From: Planctomycetaceae bacterium | Lineage (GTDB): Bacteria > Planctomycetota > Planctomycetia > Planctomycetales > Planctomycetaceae | NCBI GenBank assembly: GCA_020426325.1 | Contig: JAGQQG010000011.1 | Span: 23,247 to 87,246, forward strand | Reading direction: 5' to 3' | Length of the DNA: 64,000 nt | Part shown: piece after piece, positions 28,269-38,600 of the stretch | Numbering within the stretch: the first letter of the stretch is position 1 | How the letters are laid out: each line of letters begins with the position of its first letter | Translations under genes and position numbers: made by a program | Notes under the pieces: model-generated | Databases searched by the model: none | What the model saw: the letters and a program-made list of their open reading frames with translations, nothing else | Told to the model about the DNA's origin: nothing

Positions 28269-28616
28269 TCAAAGCAAAGCCTGCACATTCTCCGGCGGGC
28301 GACCCAGAATGGCGAGGTCTCCTTTGACGACGATCGGTCGTTCGATGAGTTTGGGATGTTCGTGTAACAGCTGGATCGCCTCCTTGTGAGAGAGGTTGCG
28401 TTTCCCAAGGCCGAGCTCTTTGTAGAGCGATTCCCCTTTGCGTATCAGTGCCTGCGGCTCGATGCCGAGCTTCTTCACGAGTTGTTCCAGCTCACGGATC
28501 GAAGGCGGAGTGTTCAGGTACTCGACAATCTCCGGCTCGATGCCCGCCTCCTGGATCAACTGGAGTGTCTGCCGGCTCTTGGAACACCGAGGATTGTGAT
28601 AAATGCGGATTGTCAT
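28269..28616 (-). CDS. ArsC-family reductase
   Basis: A 115-residue thioredoxin-fold protein starting MTIRIYHNPRCSKSRQTLQL; the Cys in NPRCSKS is the position used by glutaredoxin-dependent arsenate reductases. The later KGDLAILGRPPENV matches the conserved Arg-Pro region (xxGRPPE). Length matches ArsC/YfgD (about 115). The ATG at 28616 begins directly at the family N-terminus; the upstream extension is not related. It may reduce arsenate or be a YfgD-like relative of unknown substrate; no arsR or arsenite pump is nearby. Confidence 0.88.
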   Translation of the reverse strand: MTIRIYHNPRCSKSRQTLQLIQEAGIEPEIVEYLNTPPSIRELEQLVKKLGIEPQALIRKGESLYKELGLGKRNLSHKEAIQLLHEHPKLIERPIVVKGDLAILGRPPENVQALL

Positions 28617-28733
28617 ACTTTGTCTCTGTCTTTCGTTTTTCTTCGTCTCGACCGTGTAACACCCTTGGAGTCTTGTCGCTTTGCTGGATGTTGGAGGTCC
28701 CAACAAGTGATTCACATCTCTGAGGAGACGAAC

Positions 28734-28997
28734 ATGTCCCGCCTGGTTTTTTCCGCACTGATTTTTATGAGCTGTGTTCAAATGGTTGGTGCTGAGGTCA
28801 TCTCGACGTCCACCAAGACTTCCACTCGACTGAACGGCGTCTGGACCGACCCTCGTCAGCTTGACGACCGACCCTGGGTCGATCCGACCGATCCCAAGGC
28901 CTGGGATACCACCCTTCCGGACTACGATGACTCAAACGTCGACCCACTCCTTGATGACGAAAAACTCTTCTGGGAAATGATGCTCTTCGGATTCTGA
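28734..28997 (+). CDS. Small secreted protein of unknown function
   Basis: An 87-residue protein with a signal peptide (MSRLVFSALIFMSCVQMVGA) and an acidic mature part rich in Asp, Pro and Trp (TDPRQLDDRPWVDPTDPKAW). GAGGAG at 28722 gives a strong ribosome site, which favours this start over the longer in-frame extension that overlaps the ArsC gene in antisense. No domain recognised. Divergent from the ArsC-like gene by 117 bp. Confidence 0.65.
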   Translation: MSRLVFSALIFMSCVQMVGAEVISTSTKTSTRLNGVWTDPRQLDDRPWVDPTDPKAWDTTLPDYDDSNVDPLLDDEKLFWEMMLFGF

Positions 28998-29054
28998 CAA
29001 TCAGGCGTCAAGCAAAACAGGCTGGGATCGCTCACGAGCGTATCCCGGCTTGTG

Positions 29055-30413
29055 TTATTTCTCTAGCAATTGCTGCATCGCGTTCATCAGCACCGGCTCC
29101 ACGCCCGCTTTGGTGCGGGTGGCTCGGTCGCTTGTTTCGTAGCCGCCCTGGCCGTAGGCAAAGTCGGTGCCAATGTAGCCCGCTCCGTATTCGCCGTAGG
29201 CAGCCATACAGACGAAAGCATCAGGGCGCATCTGTTGAGCGGCCAGCTGGTATTCGACGAACAACTCACCCGGCATGTGCACGATGATTACGTCTCCCAG
29301 CCGTAGCGATGAGCAGTCGATTGTGCGACCGGCTTTCGTCCGTTGCAGCCACGCGAGGTGCTTGGCCGCACTCAGATGATCTCTGGCAGTCGCCTGTTTG
29401 TCGCTGAGGACCGCTTCGAGTTCGTCAGCCTGCAAATGGTCCCCCAGCGGCAGCGTCACCGGCACGACTCGCCATTCCAGGTCGTTGTTACTGAGAGGAC
29501 TGCGAACGGTCGCCTCCCAGGCCGCTTGCATGCCGCGCTCCAGCCGATCAGCAAGAATGGGACGCAACTCGGTCGAACCGTCGTTGTACTTGCCGGCAGC
29601 AATGTTGCCGCCTGCCCCGTTGAAGTGCACGTGCAATTGCATGGGCTGCCCATGCTCTCTCGCGGCCCGGGCGAGGCCTACGAATTCCGACGTCACGTCC
29701 CCTTCACCGTAATAACTTTGCGGATGAGTCGCGTAATACGTCATCGAGACGATCGGTTCACCCCCGTTCCACAGGCTCACGCACTTCAACCAAGGGTCGA
29801 TCGTGCCGTCCGGCGTGACGATCGCATCCGGGTCCTTCGACGCACTGTAACGCACGATCTTGACCTTGCCGTCCGGCCCGAGCAGACGTCGATTTGAAGC
29901 GACCCCATCGATGAGTGCCTGCCCATGCCCAATGTGAGTGACAGGCACGGCCCTCGGAATGGCTGACCGTACCGTCGCCGCTGTCCGCTCGATCACCTCA
30001 CGGCAAAACGCGAGATCGTACCACTGCCCGGGCTCTCCGTGATCTGCAAGCAACTGTTCTGAGGAGAAGTCGCAGCGTGGTCCGTCGTGCTGATGGAGCG
30101 TGTGCACCGACACCCGTTCGTGCGTCGTTCCCGCAGCAGCAGCCAATTTCTCCCGCCACAGGTCGTGTCCTTCATTCGCAATTCCGATCCAGTCGACCGC
30201 ACACAATACGATTGGCTGCTGATCCGACAACAGCACAATGCCCCGAGCACTGAGCGGATCAGTAATCGATCGAGCCAGCTTGTACGCAACCGGAGCCCCA
30301 ATGGGCGGTGTCGCATCCTCGTTAAAAGTCGCCACACGAATGGGCTTCGCCGCATCCGCCGTCGACAACAGACAGCCCCACATCAGCACTCCAAGCACCG
30401 TACTTCGCATCAT
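29055..30413 (-). CDS. Exported ceramidase-like protein
   Basis: A 452-residue protein with a signal peptide (residues 1-21, ending ADA). The start ATFNEDATPPIGAP, then ALCAVDWIGI and HTLHQHDGPRCDF resemble the metal-binding N-terminal part of neutral/alkaline non-lysosomal ceramidases, with VHFNGAGGNIAAGKYNDGST and the C-terminal GEYGAGYIGTDFAYGQGGYE. Such proteins are common in planctomycetes and often annotated only as hypothetical. Ceramide hydrolysis is inferred from the fold only. GGGAGGA precedes tandem ATGs at 30413 and 30410. Confidence 0.7.
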   Translation of the reverse strand: MMRSTVLGVLMWGCLLSTADAAKPIRVATFNEDATPPIGAPVAYKLARSITDPLSARGIVLLSDQQPIVLCAVDWIGIANEGHDLWREKLAAAAGTTHERVSVHTLHQHDGPRCDFSSEQLLADHGEPGQWYDLAFCREVIERTAATVRSAIPRAVPVTHIGHGQALIDGVASNRRLLGPDGKVKIVRYSASKDPDAIVTPDGTIDPWLKCVSLWNGGEPIVSMTYYATHPQSYYGEGDVTSEFVGLARAAREHGQPMQLHVHFNGAGGNIAAGKYNDGSTELRPILADRLERGMQAAWEATVRSPLSNNDLEWRVVPVTLPLGDHLQADELEAVLSDKQATARDHLSAAKHLAWLQRTKAGRTIDCSSLRLGDVIIVHMPGELFVEYQLAAQQMRPDAFVCMAAYGEYGAGYIGTDFAYGQGGYETSDRATRTKAGVEPVLMNAMQQLLEK

Positions 30414-30722
30414 TCCTCCCAGTCTTCAATGGCCAGTCATTGTTTCACGCGACCGCAATCAAACGTAGCTAGTCTCTGCGAAGACCTCAACCGGCTTGAC
30501 ACCAACTGCAAGGCATCGTCTCCGAAGGTTGGGGAATGCAGGCCCCTCTGCATATTTTTTGGGAGAACGTCCTGAGATCAAGAATGTTCCTGATCCCAGC
30601 CGTCGTGTGAATGACATGTTTTCTCAAACCTAAACGCTCGTCGAAAGAATTCTCAAACACTTTGAGCCAATGGTCCCGAATCGAGTATCATGCGGTATCA
30701 CTCTGATTTCCGAGACAACACC

Positions 30723-32099
30723 ATGTTCAACTTCGGTCAACTCCGATCCCGCAATTGTTCGGCGTCTTCGCTTTCGCGGCGGGCGTTGTTGCAGGCGGGG
30801 TCGCTGGGGGCGGTCGGGCTGACGCTGGGGGATCTACTGCGGCTGGAGGCGTCGGGGGCGGAGGGTTCGCCGCCGGCAAAGTCGGTCATTCTGTTGTGGT
30901 TGTGGGGCGGGCCGAGTCATCTGGAGACATTTGACCTCAAGCCTGAGGCACCAGTCGAGTACCGGGGCCCGTATCGGCCGATCCCCACAAACGTGCCCGG
31001 CATCGACATCTGCGAACTGTTGCCGCGGCTGGCGCGTCAAGCCGACCGCTACACGATCCTGCGTTCGCTTCATTGCGAAACGAATGATCACGGCATGGCG
31101 GGCACGATCGGGCTGACCGGTTCCATCTCCGGGGCGATCAGCCTGGGAGGACAGACACAGCCGGGCCGGATTCAACCGACACACGGCTCGATCGTATCAC
31201 GGCTGCTTCCGACAGGATTGGACTTGCCGGACTTCATGACGGTTGGCGGACGGTTGCATCAGGGCAAGCGTGGCATCGCAGGCGAGGGGGCCTCCATTCT
31301 CGGCGCGAGTCATGAGCCGTTTCGCCTCGACTACCTACCCGGCGAAGGGCTCCGGTTTCCGGGCCTCGAACTCAACGACGGCCTCACCCCCAGCGGTCTT
31401 GATGCCCGTCGTACGCTGCTGACACGCTTGGATGAGGTCGCACTGCAGATTGATCGGTCAGCAGAGACCACGCAGTTGGACGAATACTATCAGAAAGCAT
31501 TCTCCCTGCTGACGTCCCAATCATCCAAGGAAGTCTTCGATCTCGATCGCGAGCCGGAACAGATCCGACAGCGGTACGGCAAGTTTCGATTCGGCCAGTG
31601 TTGTCTACTTGCCCGCCGGTTGATCGAGACGGGTGTCCGATTCGTGCAGGTCAACTGGAGTTCGCACGTCGAGCCGATCGAAGACACAGGGGACGGCGGG
31701 TGGGACATGCACGACCGGAACTTTCAGCAATTTCAGGACCGCCATTCGTGGATGCTCGACCAGGCCGTCTCTGCATTGTTCGATGATCTGGCAGACCGGG
31801 GACTGCTGAGCGAGACGGTCGTGGTTGCGATTGGTGAGTTCGGTCGCACCCCGAAGATCAACGGCAAGGCCGGACGCGATCATTGGCATCACTGCTATTC
31901 GGGACTGGTTGCAGGCGGCGGACTCCGTGTTGGGCAAGTCATCGGCAGCAGTGATCGTCATGCGGAACACCCGATCCTCCGCCCGGTAACACCCGCTGAC
32001 CTGTTTGCCACGGTGTTTCGTCAGTTGGGCATCGGCACACCGGAACTCACGGACATCGACCTGCTTCCAGCTGGCGAGGTGATCGAGGAGTTGACATGA
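30723..32099 (+). CDS. DUF1501 (sulfatase-like) Tat-exported protein
   Basis: A 458-residue DUF1501 protein. The N-terminus carries a Tat-like signal (SRRALLQAGSLGAVGLTLGD). Family motifs: SVILLWLWGGPSHLETFDLK, NDHGMAGTIGL, WDMHDRNFQQF and FGRTPKINGKAGRDHWHHCY. The domain belongs to the alkaline phosphatase/sulfatase superfamily. In planctomycetes it usually sits beside a DUF1549/cytochrome gene; here it stands alone and overlaps a TolB-like gene by 4 nt. Start at 30723 chosen for a normal-length N-region before the twin Arg; 30690 is the alternative. Confidence 0.88.
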   Translation: MFNFGQLRSRNCSASSLSRRALLQAGSLGAVGLTLGDLLRLEASGAEGSPPAKSVILLWLWGGPSHLETFDLKPEAPVEYRGPYRPIPTNVPGIDICELLPRLARQADRYTILRSLHCETNDHGMAGTIGLTGSISGAISLGGQTQPGRIQPTHGSIVSRLLPTGLDLPDFMTVGGRLHQGKRGIAGEGASILGASHEPFRLDYLPGEGLRFPGLELNDGLTPSGLDARRTLLTRLDEVALQIDRSAETTQLDEYYQKAFSLLTSQSSKEVFDLDREPEQIRQRYGKFRFGQCCLLARRLIETGVRFVQVNWSSHVEPIEDTGDGGWDMHDRNFQQFQDRHSWMLDQAVSALFDDLADRGLLSETVVVAIGEFGRTPKINGKAGRDHWHHCYSGLVAGGGLRVGQVIGSSDRHAEHPILRPVTPADLFATVFRQLGIGTPELTDIDLLPAGEVIEELT

Positions 32100-32992
32100 A
32101 TCGTCTGCTCTGGGCCGTCTGGATGGGTTACGTCTCACTCATCGTGTTGCCAGTCGCTGATGCCGATGAATCAAAGAGTGTCCAGCGACTGACTCATGAC
32201 GGTCATTTCAAACAGCGCCCGGCTTGGTCTCCCGACGGCAACCGAGTGTTGTTCGCCCGACATGAAGGAAGCACGATCTTTTTGTGGCAGCTTGACCTCA
32301 CAACTGGTGAGGAATCCCGGCTGACTGAGCGAACCGACCCGGAGTATGACGCCGTGTTCTCGCCGTCGGGTGAGGACGTGCTCCTCGCCGTCGACAAGGC
32401 CTCCCCCAATCAGGGGGATATCGACATCCACGTCATCCACCTCGCTGACGGGAATGCACAGCCGGTCGCTGTCACGGAAGGCAAGCTCTCACACGAGGAG
32501 TGGCCCTCCTGGTCGCCCGATGGCAAACGGTTCACCTTCACCTCCACGCGTCACGACAATCAGGAGGTGTACACCGCTGACAGGGACGGCCAGAATGTTG
32601 AACGACTCACAGGCGATCCTGCGACGGACATGCATCCCGACTGGTCGCCAAACGGGCGGACGATTGCCTTTGCGACCAATCGCTGGGGCGATCTGGAAAT
32701 TGCTCTTTACGACCTTGCAACTCACGATTTGAGACAATTCACGGACAGCCCGGGCTTCGACGACTACCCCACGTTCTCCCCAGACGGTCATCACATCGCG
32801 TTTACCACCAATCGTCAGGGGCACTTCGACATCGCGATCGCCAACGTCGCGACAGGACGGATAATTCTGCAAACCGATGATGATTCGATTGAGAACTTCC
32901 CCTCGTGGACGCCCGATGGTCGTGTCTCCTACATCTCCAATCGCGACGGTGGTTTCGACCTGTACGTGCATGATGTACTGACGCTGCCATGA
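32096..32992 (+). CDS. TolB-like beta-propeller protein (PD40 repeats)
   Basis: A 298-residue protein with a signal peptide (residues 1-22, ending ADADE). Six PD40 repeats are visible: PAWSPDGNRVLF, AVFSPSGEDVLL, PSWSPDGKRFTF, PDWSPNGRTIAF, PTFSPDGHHIAF and PSWTPDGRVSYI, enough for a complete propeller. The start overlaps the DUF1501 stop by 4 nt, so the two are likely translated together. It lacks the N-terminal domain of true TolB, so it is a propeller of unknown ligand rather than part of a Tol-Pal system. Confidence 0.87.
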   Translation: MNRLLWAVWMGYVSLIVLPVADADESKSVQRLTHDGHFKQRPAWSPDGNRVLFARHEGSTIFLWQLDLTTGEESRLTERTDPEYDAVFSPSGEDVLLAVDKASPNQGDIDIHVIHLADGNAQPVAVTEGKLSHEEWPSWSPDGKRFTFTSTRHDNQEVYTADRDGQNVERLTGDPATDMHPDWSPNGRTIAFATNRWGDLEIALYDLATHDLRQFTDSPGFDDYPTFSPDGHHIAFTTNRQGHFDIAIANVATGRIILQTDDDSIENFPSWTPDGRVSYISNRDGGFDLYVHDVLTLP

Positions 32993-33009
32993 TTCGCTTG
33001 CCTTTGGTA

Positions 33010-33188
33010 ATTCACCACGGAGGCACAGAGTCAAGGAGAGCACCAAGCGGTTCGTAAGATATGAGTGAGTTCGGCTGAAGGCAGTGCCTCGCGGTCAGGA
33101 AGCAGGTGATGCCTGAGTCCAATCAATCTCAACCGAGCTGATATCTCGATGTTTCCTTGCTCTGTGCCTCCGCGTCTCTGTGGTAAAT
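33010..33188. repeat. Inverted repeat (CACGGAGGCACAGAG family)
   Basis: Left arm at 33010-33036 (TTCACCACGGAGGCACAGAG then TCAAGGA) and right arm at 33153-33188, complementary to TTTACCACAGAGACGCGGAG then GCACAGAGCAAGGA. They flank about 115 bp. The right arm has one extra unit, as if the element were built of short GAGACAC-like units. A related single copy (CTCTGCGTCTCCGCGGCTTT) lies at 63551-63582. Confidence 0.7.
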
Positions 33189-33232
33189 CTTCATAAGAAT
33201 CGCCAGATAGCAGATAGAAACGGGGGGTTGCT

Positions 33233-34366
33233 TCACGTTTCCGCCCCCCCTCCCCTCATCCTCATCTGCCGGATCCAAACTGCTTCAAACCCGGCGATTG
33301 TCTGCTCCCAACTGAACTGCTCACGGACGTGTGCCTGTCCTGCCGACGCGAGTCTGGAGGACAGAGATTGATCAGTCAGCAGTCTTTCCATTTGTTTTGA
33401 GAGCGATGGTGGATTTGGTTGAGCCGTCAGGCCGGTCTCACCGTCGAGAATCAGTTCGCTGACTCCTTCAACGTTCGTCGCCACACAAGGCAGGCCGGCG
33501 GCCATCGCTTCGAGGAGTACGTTCGGCATCCCTTCCCACCGTGAGGAGAGCACAAACAGATCGGCAGCTTGCAGTAGGGGCGCAGTGTCAGATTGCCGGC
33601 CGATGAGGTGAACAAAGTTCGTCATACCTTGCTCCTCAATATCGACCTGCAAACCACCTCGATCCGGACCTTCGCCGACGATCAGCAGATGCAGGTTTTT
33701 ACCGACATGATCCTGATTAAAGAGTTGGGCAAACGCATCAATCAGGTTGTCGAATCCTTTCTGCGGATGTAACCGTCCGACGGAGATGATCGTGCGGGCC
33801 TCCCTGGGAATACCGAATGCCGTGAGATCGGCTGGTTCCGCGTTGGCGAAACGCTCGAAGTCGACGCCGTTAGGAACGACGGTGAGTTGTTCCTCTCGGT
33901 ATCCCAGTTTGCGGTACGCATCGGCGACCGCGCGGCTGACACAGATCGTGTGGTCAACAAGCCGGTTCGTCCAGCGATCGAGAAGCATCCGCCAGCGCAT
34001 GTCGGGTTCGATCACTCTCACGCCTGCGATGACGATCGGTACGCCGGCCCTCCAGGCAGCGAGGCGTCCTACGATGTTCCCATGAAACATGAACGTCTGC
34101 AGAATCTCCGGACGAAACTCCTTCAAGGCTTTTGTCAGCCGTCTTACTACCGCGAAGTCCCGTCCAGAACGCACGTTGAGGCAGGTGAGAGGCACGCCCG
34201 CGTTGTCGAGGTCGTCAGCGAGCGGTCCGCGTTCGGCCAGACAGTACACATGGGGTGACCAGCGCGATCGGTCCAACCCCATAACGATCCGCACCAATGC
34301 CCGCTCGGCCCCGCCCGGGTCGAGTTCGGTGATACAGAAGGCGATGCGAGTCGGGGTGTCTGACAC
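33233..34366 (-). CDS. Glycosyltransferase family 4
   Basis: A 377-residue GT-B glycosyltransferase. N-terminal GPGGAER-type loop as LDPGGAERALVRI; then VVPNGVDFERF, IISVGRLHPQKGFDNLI and the nucleotide-sugar site SRWEGMPNVLLEAMAAGLPC with its E-x7-E motif. GTG start at 34366. It probably transfers a sugar to a surface polysaccharide or lipid. No other polysaccharide genes are nearby, so the substrate is unknown. The start lies about 80 bp from the divergent queA gene. Confidence 0.92.
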   Translation of the reverse strand: MSDTPTRIAFCITELDPGGAERALVRIVMGLDRSRWSPHVYCLAERGPLADDLDNAGVPLTCLNVRSGRDFAVVRRLTKALKEFRPEILQTFMFHGNIVGRLAAWRAGVPIVIAGVRVIEPDMRWRMLLDRWTNRLVDHTICVSRAVADAYRKLGYREEQLTVVPNGVDFERFANAEPADLTAFGIPREARTIISVGRLHPQKGFDNLIDAFAQLFNQDHVGKNLHLLIVGEGPDRGGLQVDIEEQGMTNFVHLIGRQSDTAPLLQAADLFVLSSRWEGMPNVLLEAMAAGLPCVATNVEGVSELILDGETGLTAQPNPPSLSKQMERLLTDQSLSSRLASAGQAHVREQFSWEQTIAGFEAVWIRQMRMRGGGAET

Positions 34367-34448
34367 GGAAACGATGAATGAGTTTGGCGAGCAGGTTGTC
34401 AGACTATACGATCACACGCCCACGATTCGCGAGACAAACCGATCATCA

Positions 34449-35546
34449 ATGTCCGATCCTGACCGACTTTCCAGTTACGACTATCATCTCCCGCCGGAGT
34501 TGATTGCGGACCGTCCGCTTCCACAGCGAGACGCCTCCCGACTGCTTGTGCTCAACCGGAAATCGGGTGACATCCAGCACCGCACGTTTCGCGAATTCCC
34601 GTCCCTCATACGGCCTCAAGACCTGCTGGTCATCAACGAGACTCGCGTCATTCCGGCGAAACTCACCGGGTATCGCACGGCTACCGGCGGACGCTGGGAA
34701 GGCTTGTTCCTTGGCGTAACCCCCGAGGGAGCCTGGCGACTCATCGGCCAGACACGTGGCAAGCTGCAGCCGGGCGAGACGATTACACTGGTTCCGGGAG
34801 ACGCGTCAGACCTGCCTGAAGATTCACTTGTTGTCACCCTGGTTTCTCGTAGTGAGGGTGGGAGTGGAGAATGGACGGCGACCGTCGATCGTGTCGCTGA
34901 CCATCTCACCCTGCTCGCACAATTCGGCAGCGTCCCACTTCCGCCCTACATTGAGCGGGACAGACCGTCCGAGGAAGACCAGGAAAGGTATCAGACGACC
35001 TATGCGAGGACGCCCGGAGCGGTCGCCGCCCCGACGGCCGGTTTACACTTCACTCCCGAGATTTTGGAACAATGTTGTACCAGAGGGGCGGAGGTCGCAA
35101 AGGTCACGCTTCACGTGGGGCTCGGCACGTTTCGTCCAATCGCAGTCGATCAACTGAGTGACCACGAGATGCACTACGAGTGGTGCGAACTCCCGCAATC
35201 AACCGTTGACGCCGTCACAGCGACCCGCGCTGCGGGCGGACGAGTGATCGCGGTTGGCACCACAACAGTCCGCACGCTGGAGTCGGCTGCCGCGATAGGG
35301 CCACTGGCTGCCTTCTCGGGAGAAACGAATCTTTTCATTCGTCCGCCGTACGAGTTCCAGGTGGTCGATGCCCTGCTGACAAACTTCCATCTTCCGAAAT
35401 CAACGCTGCTGGTGCTTCTCGCAGCCTTCGCAGGGCGTGAGCAAGTGCTCGCTGCGTATCACGCCGCGATTGAGGAGAAGTACAGGTTTTACAGTTATGG
35501 GGACGCAATGTTCGTTTGCGACGAGCGAGTCGGGAGTAGCAAATAG
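34449..35546 (+). CDS. queA: tRNA preQ1-34 S-adenosylmethionine ribosyltransferase-isomerase
   Basis: A 365-residue QueA. Motifs: YDYHLPPELIADRPLPQRDASRLL at the start, VINETRVIPAKL, GAVAAPTAGLHFT and LHVGLGTFRPI, then NFHLPKSTLLVLLAAFAG. QueA adds the epoxyqueuosine ring from SAM to preQ1 at tRNA position 34. I chose the ATG at 34449 because family similarity begins there; the frame is open much further upstream but overlaps the glycosyltransferase gene in antisense. queF for the preceding preQ0 reduction is at 49881-50243. Confidence 0.95.
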   Translation: MSDPDRLSSYDYHLPPELIADRPLPQRDASRLLVLNRKSGDIQHRTFREFPSLIRPQDLLVINETRVIPAKLTGYRTATGGRWEGLFLGVTPEGAWRLIGQTRGKLQPGETITLVPGDASDLPEDSLVVTLVSRSEGGSGEWTATVDRVADHLTLLAQFGSVPLPPYIERDRPSEEDQERYQTTYARTPGAVAAPTAGLHFTPEILEQCCTRGAEVAKVTLHVGLGTFRPIAVDQLSDHEMHYEWCELPQSTVDAVTATRAAGGRVIAVGTTTVRTLESAAAIGPLAAFSGETNLFIRPPYEFQVVDALLTNFHLPKSTLLVLLAAFAGREQVLAAYHAAIEEKYRFYSYGDAMFVCDERVGSSK

Positions 35547-35603
35547 GGAGTCGTATTCCGACTGCATCCTACTCCCTGTTCCCTATTCGCTGGTCCCTTG
35601 GCC
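35534..35603. repeat. Heptamer array spanning two convergent gene ends
   Basis: Ten 7-nt units are in phase: GAGTAGC, AAATAGG, GAGTCGT, ATTCCGA, CTGCATC, CTACTCC, CTGTTCC, CTATTCG, CTGGTCC, CTTGGCC. The first half is roughly inverted relative to the second. The array covers the last codons of queA and of the convergent PVC cytochrome gene, so it encodes parts of both C-termini. Confidence 0.8.
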
Positions 35604-38600
35604 GATTACTTCCCCCGGCACTGTTCCGCCGACGTAGCGCCAGTTCTTCAGGTACGAGAGCAGATCGGCCATCTGCTGCACGTCGACATTCTTCTCCAGT
35701 CCCACGGGCATGAGTGACTTGCCGGTCGAGACGAGTTCGTCGATATCGCGACGCAGCAGGGTGACGTCTTTTCCCTCCGGTTGACGCAGCGTGACGGACG
35801 AACTGGTTTCGTTGGTGATGATGCCCGTGTGGATGCGCCCTTCGGTGTCGATGATCGAGTAGCCGAAGTAGTTGCCGTCGACAGCTTTGTTGGGGTCGAG
35901 AATGTTGGTCAGCAGTTGCTCTGGCGTCTTAGTGCGGGTATCAGAAATGTCAGCCCCCACGTTCACGCCAACGTCCCCCACGCGGTGACATGTCGCACAC
36001 GTCTTCGCGAACACAGCCCGTCCTCGCTGGAGATCATGCGATAGCGACAGCGCTGGCTGGTAAAGCGTGATGACTTCCTGCCGATCGGCATCCACGTTCG
36101 ACGCCAGCAGTTGGTTGGCTCTGGCCTTGAGTTCAGCGTCCGTCAGTCGGTCAACTCGCTGGCGAAACGTCGGGTCGAGATCGCTGACCGCAATACGTCC
36201 GGCGTCGATCTCGTCCAGCATACGGCTGATCCTCTCAGGCGTGGTCATTTCTGCAAGGATCGCATTCCGCACACGAGGCGTCCGGCCGTGGAACCCATCG
36301 AGCAGAGCATCGGTCGTCCGCGGATCGTGATGCTGGGCGATTGATTCGACTGCAGCGAGTGTGACCCTCTGATCGTTTTCCTCGTCAACAAGTTCTGGCA
36401 ACACGGACGTCGCGATGTCTGTCGGTGAGTCGCCCAACACGTTGATTGCCTCGACCCGAATCTCCGGAGCAACGGAATTATCGGTTGCAATGCTCGTTGC
36501 CATAGTCATCAGTGCATCTATAGTCTGCTGACGGTGTCGTTCCAGGCGGTCCCCCGCCTGTCGGAGTCCCCGTGCAAGTCCGTTGAACAGAGCAAACGCC
36601 AGTCGTTGTTGCGATTGTGAGGCACCGGCTTCACCGGAGAAGAGTTGCGGTAAGACTGCGAGTATCTTGTGGATGTCTGGTTCCTGGTTGCGGGAACCAA
36701 TGATCTGAGCATACTGCTCGATCAATTCCACTTGGTCTGCGACGTCAAGCACTTTCCCCATCGGCAACACATTGCCATCTCTCCATTCTTCAAGGACAAA
36801 AACTAGCAATTCTGGCATCGTCTCGACCGCACTGGTTGCGACCGCTGTGCACAACCAGTGGTCATCAGCGTGCTGAGCCACAACGGACGCAAGCGCCGGT
36901 GTCACAGCATCATTCTGAGGGAATGTCCCGATGCTCAATGCCGCTTGAAACAGCAATCGCTCGTCACTTCTGGGATCACCAAGGATCGCGACACACGAAT
37001 AGCAATAGAGGGCCTCATCGGGAAACCGATGTTCGGCAAGTTTTAAGGCATGTTCCGCAACCCGACCGCTGTCAGTCAGTGCGACGCCGACATCATTCCC
37101 TGAGAGTTTGCCCAAACCATCCAACAGGGAAAGGGATTGAATGATCGTGTCATCGGAGATCCCTGAGAGTGCAAGTTCGGACAACAATGGGGCGACTGAC
37201 TTGTCCTGACTCTCTAACAAAAGACGAGCAGCTGTGTCTCGCACCCAGGGATTCTGCGTCTTCAACAACTCGACCAATTGCGTGCCACTGGCCGATGAGA
37301 ATGTTGTCGAGGTAACTTCTGGCTTTGCCGTCCGATGACGAGGAACGATGCGATAGATGCGACCGCGATCGCGACCGTTGGTGAGGTCGGACCGTTCCTT
37401 GAGTTCGACCGGCATGAACTCCGGATGCTCAATGACCGAGCGGTACATGTCAGCGATGTAGAGTGCTCCATCCGGACCGTGTGTGAGATTGACCGGGCGG
37501 AACCATTCGTCCTTCGTGGCGAGGAACTCAACGCCATCTCTTCCGGGGTGCGAGGTGAACGTCGCACCTCGGGGGCTGAGCACGTCACGGTGGATGAGGT
37601 TGGATGTTGGCTCGCACGTAAAACTGTTGCCGTGGTATTGCGAAGGGAGACAGCCGCCCCTGTAGATCAACAGGCCACAAGCCGCGGTGAACTGATTGGC
37701 ATGCAGGTTGGACGTCGTCCAGATACGGCTGATCGGGTACAGCGTCGACTTCTCAGCAGCCGGGGAGACGTCCTCGTGAACCTTCGAGACCGCGAGAGAC
37801 GGGTTGCGTTTGAGATAGTGGTCTTCGAGGACGATGTGATTGCACGGATTCCGATTACTACACACAAAGCGGTTGCCGTAGTCATCGAAGCACAGGCCGA
37901 ACTGCCCCACCCCGGAGACGGACTCGTACGTTCCTGCCATCGGGTCGAAGCGAAAGTCGCGACCACTGAGCGAGACGGGTTGTGCATTCTCCTTCCAACC
38001 TTCACGGGCCGCGATGACCTCACCCCCACGAAGTCCGCTCGCTACATAGATGTGATTGTCCAGGCCAAGTGTGGGATGATTGGCCCGCAACTGGGGATTG
38101 TCCTTTTTGAACCCCTCGAACCAGATCTCCCGCTCGTCGGCTCGACCGTCGCCATCAGTGTCTCGCAGGAAGAGGACCTGTCCATTGGTCGTGACCAGCA
38201 CGCCGTCCTTCCAAAGCATGAGGCCATTCGCGAACAGCAGCTTGTCAGCAAAAGTAACCGGGTCGCTGTATCGCCCATCGCCGTCCGCATCGCTGAGCAC
38301 GCGCAATCGCGAGAGAGGCGGACCGTTCTCCGGTGGACCATTGGGGTAATCGGACATCTCGATCACCCACAAACGTCCGTCCGGCCCGAACTGCATCGCA
38401 ACCGGATCGATGACATCCGGCTCCGCAGCAACCAGTTGGATTTGCACATCGTCCGGCAGCACGAACCGCGTCACAGCGGTCTCTGCATCAACCGGATCGG
38501 GACGCTGAGCGACGGTGTTGTCGCCCAAAAGACTCGAAACCGTCGAGAACATCAGAGCAAATACTATCAGAGCCGCGCCCGTCAGGAAGCGGCCGCTGGC

